Shown here: positions 60,653 through 64,000 of the stretch, piece after piece
Layout of the letters: every line of letters begins with the position of its first letter
Numbering within the stretch: the stretch's first letter is position 1
Assembly: GCF_028553785.1 (NCBI RefSeq)
Contig: NZ_CP067136.1
Location: 2,018,001-2,082,000, forward strand
Direction of reading: 5' to 3'
Origin: Paracoccus fistulariae
Lineage (GTDB): Bacteria > Pseudomonadota > Alphaproteobacteria > Rhodobacterales > Rhodobacteraceae
Length of the DNA stretch: 64,000 bases
The notes under the pieces: model-generated
Told to the model about the DNA's origin: nothing
Seen by the model: only the letters and a program-made list of their open reading frames with translations
Databases searched by the model: none
Position numbers and translations under genes: made by a program

Positions 60653-61267
60653 ATGAACGAAATGCCCGCCAAACTGAAAGCACGCGCCGAGCGGAAGACC
60701 GCGAAACGCGACGCGAAGAAGCGCCAGATCGCAGCGAGCGCGATCGAAGCGCTGAAAGAGCTTGGCTATGCGAATACGTCGCTGCGCGACATCGCCGACA
60801 GATGCGATCTTTCGCTTGGGATGCTGCACTATTATTTCGAAGACCGGTCGGAACTGATCATTTACTGCGTCCAGATCTACAAGCACGAATTCGTGCGGAA
60901 GATCGCCTCCGCGCTGGAACAGACGACAGGCCGGGATCAGGTGATCGATGCGTTTGCCGAGGTGCTGGTCGCCTCGATCATCGATGACGATATGGCGCAT
61001 CGGCTGTGGTATGACATCCGCAGCCAGGCCATGTTCGACGAAACCTTCCGCCCCGTCGTCGATGAGCTTGAAGCGATGCTGATCGCCATCATGGCCACCG
61101 CGATGAGGCAGGCGGGCAATGCCGATCCGGCGCAGGTCGAGCTGAAATACGCAATGCTGGACGGCCTGTTCCGGTTCTTCATGCAAGACGGGATCGGCCA
61201 GACCGATCACAGCCGCGACCAGCTTCTGTCAGCCTTTCACGCACAGCTGGCCACCATCTTCGGCTGA
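60653..61267 (+). CDS. TetR-family transcriptional regulator
   Basis: A 204-residue regulator. After a basic N-terminus (LKARAERKTAKRDAKKRQIA) the HTH reads ALKELGYANTSLRDIADRCD and LSLGMLHYYFEDRSELIIYC. A C-terminal helical ligand domain follows, resembling BetI-type regulators (MAHRLWYDIRSQAMFDETFR). The ATG at 60653 is preferred to an in-frame start at 60536, which would translate AT-rich promoter sequence. It is divergent from the Tat/GMC/ALDH operon and is its probable regulator, perhaps sensing the alcohol, aldehyde or acyl-CoA. Confidence 0.86.
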   Translation: MNEMPAKLKARAERKTAKRDAKKRQIAASAIEALKELGYANTSLRDIADRCDLSLGMLHYYFEDRSELIIYCVQIYKHEFVRKIASALEQTTGRDQVIDAFAEVLVASIIDDDMAHRLWYDIRSQAMFDETFRPVVDELEAMLIAIMATAMRQAGNADPAQVELKYAMLDGLFRFFMQDGIGQTDHSRDQLLSAFHAQLATIFG

Positions 61268-61338
61268 TCGACCGGCTTCGGCCAGATTTGCGACATTACC
61301 CATCGGACCGTCTTCCCGGCCGGACAAGGCCACCCTTA

Positions 61339-61361
61339 CGCGCGCACAAAGATTGCGCGCG
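61339..61361 (+). terminator. Weak hairpin terminator after the TetR gene
   Basis: CGCGCGC (61339-61345) and GCGCGCG (61355-61361) form a 7-bp stem with a 9-base loop, followed a few bases later by an AT-rich stretch containing TTTT. It lacks a direct T tract, so it is a moderate candidate. Confidence 0.35.
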
Positions 61362-61371
61362 GTTCATAAAT

Positions 61372-61385
61372 TTTACTTGAGTAAA
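61372..61385. promoter_or_regulatory. Perfect 14-bp palindrome upstream of the polyol-binding-protein gene
   Basis: TTTACT and AGTAAA flank TG, in an AT-rich stretch 67 bp before the gene start and just upstream of a TTGACG -35-like hexamer (61393-61398). It is a plausible operator for a sugar-responsive regulator that lies outside the window. Confidence 0.45.
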
Positions 61386-61452
61386 TATTTTTATTGACGT
61401 GAGAAGGCTTCGCCGCAAGAATATCGGCACGGAGGAAAAGGGAGGTAGTTTT

Positions 61453-62757
61453 ATGTCTATCAGAAATGCGCTGCTTGGCGCGTCTGCTTTGACCGCGTTC
61501 GGTCTGGCGGCGCAGGCCGAGGATATTACCATCGCCACGGTGAACAACGGCGATATGATCATCATGCAAGAGTTGTCCTCGACCTGGGAAGAGGCGACCG
61601 GCAACAAGATCAACTGGGTCATCCTTGAAGAAAACGTCCTGCGAGAGCGGGTGACCACCGATATCGCGACGCAGGGTGGCCAATATGACATCATGACCAT
61701 CGGCTCTTACGAGGCGCCGATCTGGGGCAAGCAGGGTTGGCTGACGCCTTTGGACGGGATCGAGGGCTATGACTATGACGATCTGATCCCGGCGGTCAGG
61801 GCGGGCCTGTCCAGCGACGGCACGCTGTTTGCGCTGCCTTTCTATGCCGAAAGCTCGTTCACCATGTACCGCAAGGATCTGTTCGAGGCGGCGGGCCTGA
61901 CCATGCCGGAACAGCCCAGCTATGCGCAGATCGCGGAATTCGCGGCCAAGCTGACCGACAAAGGCAAGGAACAATATGGCATCTGCCTGCGCGGCAAACC
62001 CGGCTGGGGCGAAAACATGGCCTTCTTCGGCACGCTGGTGAACAGCAATGGCGGGATCTGGTTCGACGAGAACTGGACGCCGCAGCTGGATCAGCAGCCC
62101 TGGTCCGATGCGCTGAACTATTATCTGGACGTGATGACCAATTACGGACCGCCCGGCGCGACCTCGAACGGGTTCAACGAGAATCAGGCGCTGTTCCAGA
62201 CCGGCAAATGCGCGATCTGGATCGACGCGACCTCGGCGGCGGGGCGCGTCTTTGACCCGAACCAGTCGCAGGTCGCCGACAGCGTCGGCTTTACCGTCGC
62301 GCCGGTTGCCTCGGTCGACAAGGGGAATGCCTGGTTCTGGGCCTGGTCGCTGGCCATCCCGGCCAGTTCGAAAAAGGTCGATGTGGCCAAGGATTTCGTG
62401 GCCTGGGCAACCAGTCAGGACTACGTGACTTTGGTGGGTGAGCAGAAAGGCTGGGTCGCGGTTCCGCCCGGAACGCGCCAGTCCACCTATGAGAACCAGA
62501 ATTACGTCGATGCCGCCCCCTTTGCCGCCACGGTGCTGAGCGCGATCGAGAATGCCAATCCCGATGACGCGACGGCGGTGCCGGTGCCTTATTCCGGCAT
62601 CCAATATGTCTCGATCCCCGAATTCCAGGGCATCGGGACCAGCGTCGGGCAGAATATCTCGGCCGCGCTGGCGGGCCAGATGTCGGCGGAAGACGCGCTG
62701 GCAGCGGCGCAGTCCACCGCCGCACGGGAAATGGCCCGCGCAGGCTATCCGAAGTAA
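61453..62757 (+). CDS. Polyol ABC transporter substrate-binding protein (SmoE-like)
   Basis: A 434-residue extracellular binding protein of the CUT1 class. It has the signal peptide MSIRNALLGASALTAFGLAA ending at AQAED, and segments ITIATVNNGDMIIMQELSST, LRERVTTDIATQGGQYDIMT, FALPFYAESSFTMYRKDLFE, QYGICLRGKPGWGENMAFFG and GKCAIWIDATSAAGRVFDPN. These match sorbitol/mannitol binding proteins (SmoE of Rhodobacter). The start at 61453 has AGGGAGG upstream. The usual permease and ATPase genes (smoF, smoG, smoK) do not follow; dehydrogenases do, so the rest of the transporter must be elsewhere or downstream of the window. Confidence 0.86.
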   Translation: MSIRNALLGASALTAFGLAAQAEDITIATVNNGDMIIMQELSSTWEEATGNKINWVILEENVLRERVTTDIATQGGQYDIMTIGSYEAPIWGKQGWLTPLDGIEGYDYDDLIPAVRAGLSSDGTLFALPFYAESSFTMYRKDLFEAAGLTMPEQPSYAQIAEFAAKLTDKGKEQYGICLRGKPGWGENMAFFGTLVNSNGGIWFDENWTPQLDQQPWSDALNYYLDVMTNYGPPGATSNGFNENQALFQTGKCAIWIDATSAAGRVFDPNQSQVADSVGFTVAPVASVDKGNAWFWAWSLAIPASSKKVDVAKDFVAWATSQDYVTLVGEQKGWVAVPPGTRQSTYENQNYVDAAPFAATVLSAIENANPDDATAVPVPYSGIQYVSIPEFQGIGTSVGQNISAALAGQMSAEDALAAAQSTAAREMARAGYPK

Positions 62758-62855
62758 CAGCTCCTCCCTGCCGAAGCATCGTCCGGCCTTGCCGGGCGAT
62801 GCTCCCCCGGAACATCCCGGCACCACGCCCGCATCCCCCATGGAGTCGATCTGAC

Positions 62856-63629
62856 ATGAAACGCCTTGACGGAAAATCCGCGCTGATCACCGGTGCCGCG
62901 CAAGGGATCGGCAAGGGCTTTGCCAAGGCCTATCTTCGTGAAGGCGCGACGGTGGCCATTGCAGATATCAATCTGGACGCGGCACAGGCGACCGCGGCAG
63001 AGATCGGTGGCGCCGCCTATGCGGTCGAACTGGATGTCAGCCGACAGGACAGCATCGACGCGGCCATCGCCACGGTGGTGGATCGCGCGGGCAAGCTGGA
63101 TATCCTGATCAACAATGCCGCCCTGTTCGACGCGGCGGAGACCGTCGATATCACGCGCGACAGCTATGACAGGCTATATGCGGTGAATGTCGCGGGCACG
63201 CTGTTCACCATGCAGGCGGCAGCGCGCCAGATGATCGCGCAGGGCCATGGCGGCAAGATCATCAACATGGCCAGTCAGGCCGGCAGGCGGGGTGAACCGC
63301 TGGTGCTGGTCTATTGCTCGACCAAGGCGGCGGTGATCAGCATGACCCAATCGGCCGGGCTGAACCTGATCCGGCATGGCATCAATGTGAACGCCATCGC
63401 GCCGGGCGTGGTCGATGGCGCACATTGGCAACATGTCGATGCCATGTTCGCGCGGCTGGAGGGCAAGGAACCCGGCCAGAAAAAAGCCGAAGTCGAAGCA
63501 GGCGTGCCCGCTGGCCGCTTTGCCACACCGGACGATCTGACCGGGATGGCGGTGTTTCTGGCCTCGGACGAGGCGAATTACATCGTCTCGCAATGCTATA
63601 ATGTCGATGGCGGCCAATGGATGAGCTGA
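62856..63629 (+). CDS. Sorbitol/L-iditol 2-dehydrogenase-like SDR (SmoS-like)
   Basis: A 257-residue SDR: ALITGAAQGIGKGFAKAYLR, IADINLDAAQAT (Asp, NAD preference), NMASQAGRRGEPLVLVYCST with the catalytic Ser/Tyr/Lys, and IAPGVVDGAHWQHVDAMFAR. GVVDGAHW and the ending SQCYNVDGGQWMS are hallmarks of Rhodobacter-type sorbitol (polyol) dehydrogenase. It follows the polyol-binding-protein gene by 98 bp, consistent with uptake then oxidation to a ketose. Confidence 0.87.
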   Translation: MKRLDGKSALITGAAQGIGKGFAKAYLREGATVAIADINLDAAQATAAEIGGAAYAVELDVSRQDSIDAAIATVVDRAGKLDILINNAALFDAAETVDITRDSYDRLYAVNVAGTLFTMQAAARQMIAQGHGGKIINMASQAGRRGEPLVLVYCSTKAAVISMTQSAGLNLIRHGINVNAIAPGVVDGAHWQHVDAMFARLEGKEPGQKKAEVEAGVPAGRFATPDDLTGMAVFLASDEANYIVSQCYNVDGGQWMS

Positions 63630-63648
63630 GCACAGGAAAGGCACGCAG

Positions 63649-64000
63649 ATGAAGGCGATTTCTTATCCGTCCAAAGGCCATGTGACGCTGACCGACCTGC
63701 CGGAACCTCAGCCCGCCGCGCATGAGGTGCTGATAGAGGTGCGTTCCAGCGGCATCTGTCACACCGATATCGACGTCATGCATGCGCGCTATGGCAGCGG
63801 CGCCTTTCCGGTCGTGCCGGGGCATGAATATGCGGGCGTGGTCACGGCGGTCGGCGACAAGGTATCGGGCTTTGCGCCCGGCGATCGGGTGGTGGTCGAT
63901 CCGAACCTGTCCTGCGGAACCTGCCGACCCTGTCAGCGGGGGCAGCGCAACCTTTGTGTCCTGCTGGGCGCCTATGGCGTGTCGCAAAATGGCGGCTTTG
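63649..64000 (+). CDS. Zinc-dependent alcohol dehydrogenase, 5' part (runs off window)
   Basis: Begins MKAISYPSKGHVTLTDLPEP with AGGAAAGG upstream and stays open for 117 codons to the window edge. The medium-chain zinc dehydrogenase pattern is present: SSGICHTDIDVMHARYGSGA (zinc-binding Cys), VVPGHEYAGVVTAVGDKVSG, and DRVVVDPNLSCGTCRPCQRG with QRNLC, giving the four structural-zinc cysteines. This start resembles polyol dehydrogenases (galactitol, sorbitol or arabinitol type). It lies 19 bp after the SmoS-like SDR, in the same operon. Confidence 0.83.
   Translation, partial: MKAISYPSKGHVTLTDLPEPQPAAHEVLIEVRSSGICHTDIDVMHARYGSGAFPVVPGHEYAGVVTAVGDKVSGFAPGDRVVVDPNLSCGTCRPCQRGQRNLCVLLGAYGVSQNGGF

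Noticed and set aside
1..64000. CRISPR array, tRNA or rRNA genes, prophage
   Set aside because: No regularly spaced repeats, no cloverleaf with CCA-type end, no rRNA sequence and no phage structural genes were recognised on either strand.

Overview
This window reads as a chromosomal segment of a GC-rich alphaproteobacterium of the Rhodobacteraceae, most likely Paracoccus or a close relative. The reasons are the gene order lptD-surA-pdxA-rsmA, the adjacent prfA-prmC-DUF4167 block, the rpsF-rpsR-rplI operon, a class I PHA system and the remains of a catecholate siderophore locus (Paracoccus is known for the polyamine catecholate parabactin). The taxonomic call is an inference from gene content; no phylogeny was computed.

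Layout. 1-9.9 kb is housekeeping: the end of lptD, then surA, pdxA and rsmA (+); prfA, prmC and a DUF4167 gene (-); an agmatinase gene (-); the rpsF-rpsR-rplI operon (+) with a readable promoter and a structured leader; and a betaine-homocysteine methyltransferase gene. 10.0-13.6 kb is an insertion-sequence mosaic: a truncated IS903-like left end, two abutting diverged IS5-family (IS427-like) elements, one AT-rich glycosyltransferase-61 gene, and a second decayed IS903-like element. The last element cuts the 3' end of an NRPS condensation-domain gene. 13.6-20.2 kb is the rest of a 2,3-dihydroxybenzoate siderophore cluster: condensation domain, DHB-AMP ligase, free-standing carrier protein, phosphopantetheinyl transferase, EntA, isochorismatase and EntC.

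20.5-24 kb is dnaE. 24-28.7 kb is a BMP-type nucleoside ABC importer. 28.8-37.3 kb is a branched-chain/aromatic-acid type (HAAT) ABC importer enclosed by two adenylate-forming CoA-ligase-like genes. 37.5-40.1 kb is a hybrid histidine kinase and a response regulator. 40.1-49.7 kb is a sugar or polyol catabolic regulon: a CUT2 ABC importer and SDR on one strand, and a split transketolase, FGGY kinase, SorC-type regulator and second SDR on the other. An identical AT-rich motif lies in front of the permease and the regulator genes, with a weaker version before the transketolase.

49.8-54.6 kb is polyhydroxyalkanoate metabolism: phasin, DUF445, PhaZ-like depolymerase, PhaC and a MaoC hydratase. 54.7-61.3 kb is a DUF6489 gene, an acyl-CoA ligase, an aldehyde dehydrogenase and a GMC alcohol oxidoreductase with its Tat-exported small partner, next to a divergent TetR regulator. 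Together these suggest oxidation of an alcohol to an acyl-CoA. 61.4-64.0 kb begins a polyol operon: a binding protein, a sorbitol-dehydrogenase-like SDR and the start of a zinc alcohol dehydrogenase.

No tRNA, rRNA, CRISPR array or phage was seen. The most unusual parts are the IS-broken siderophore cluster, the shared operator-like motif of the sugar regulon, the hairpin insert carried by both IS427-like copies, and a dispersed G-rich hairpin repeat.
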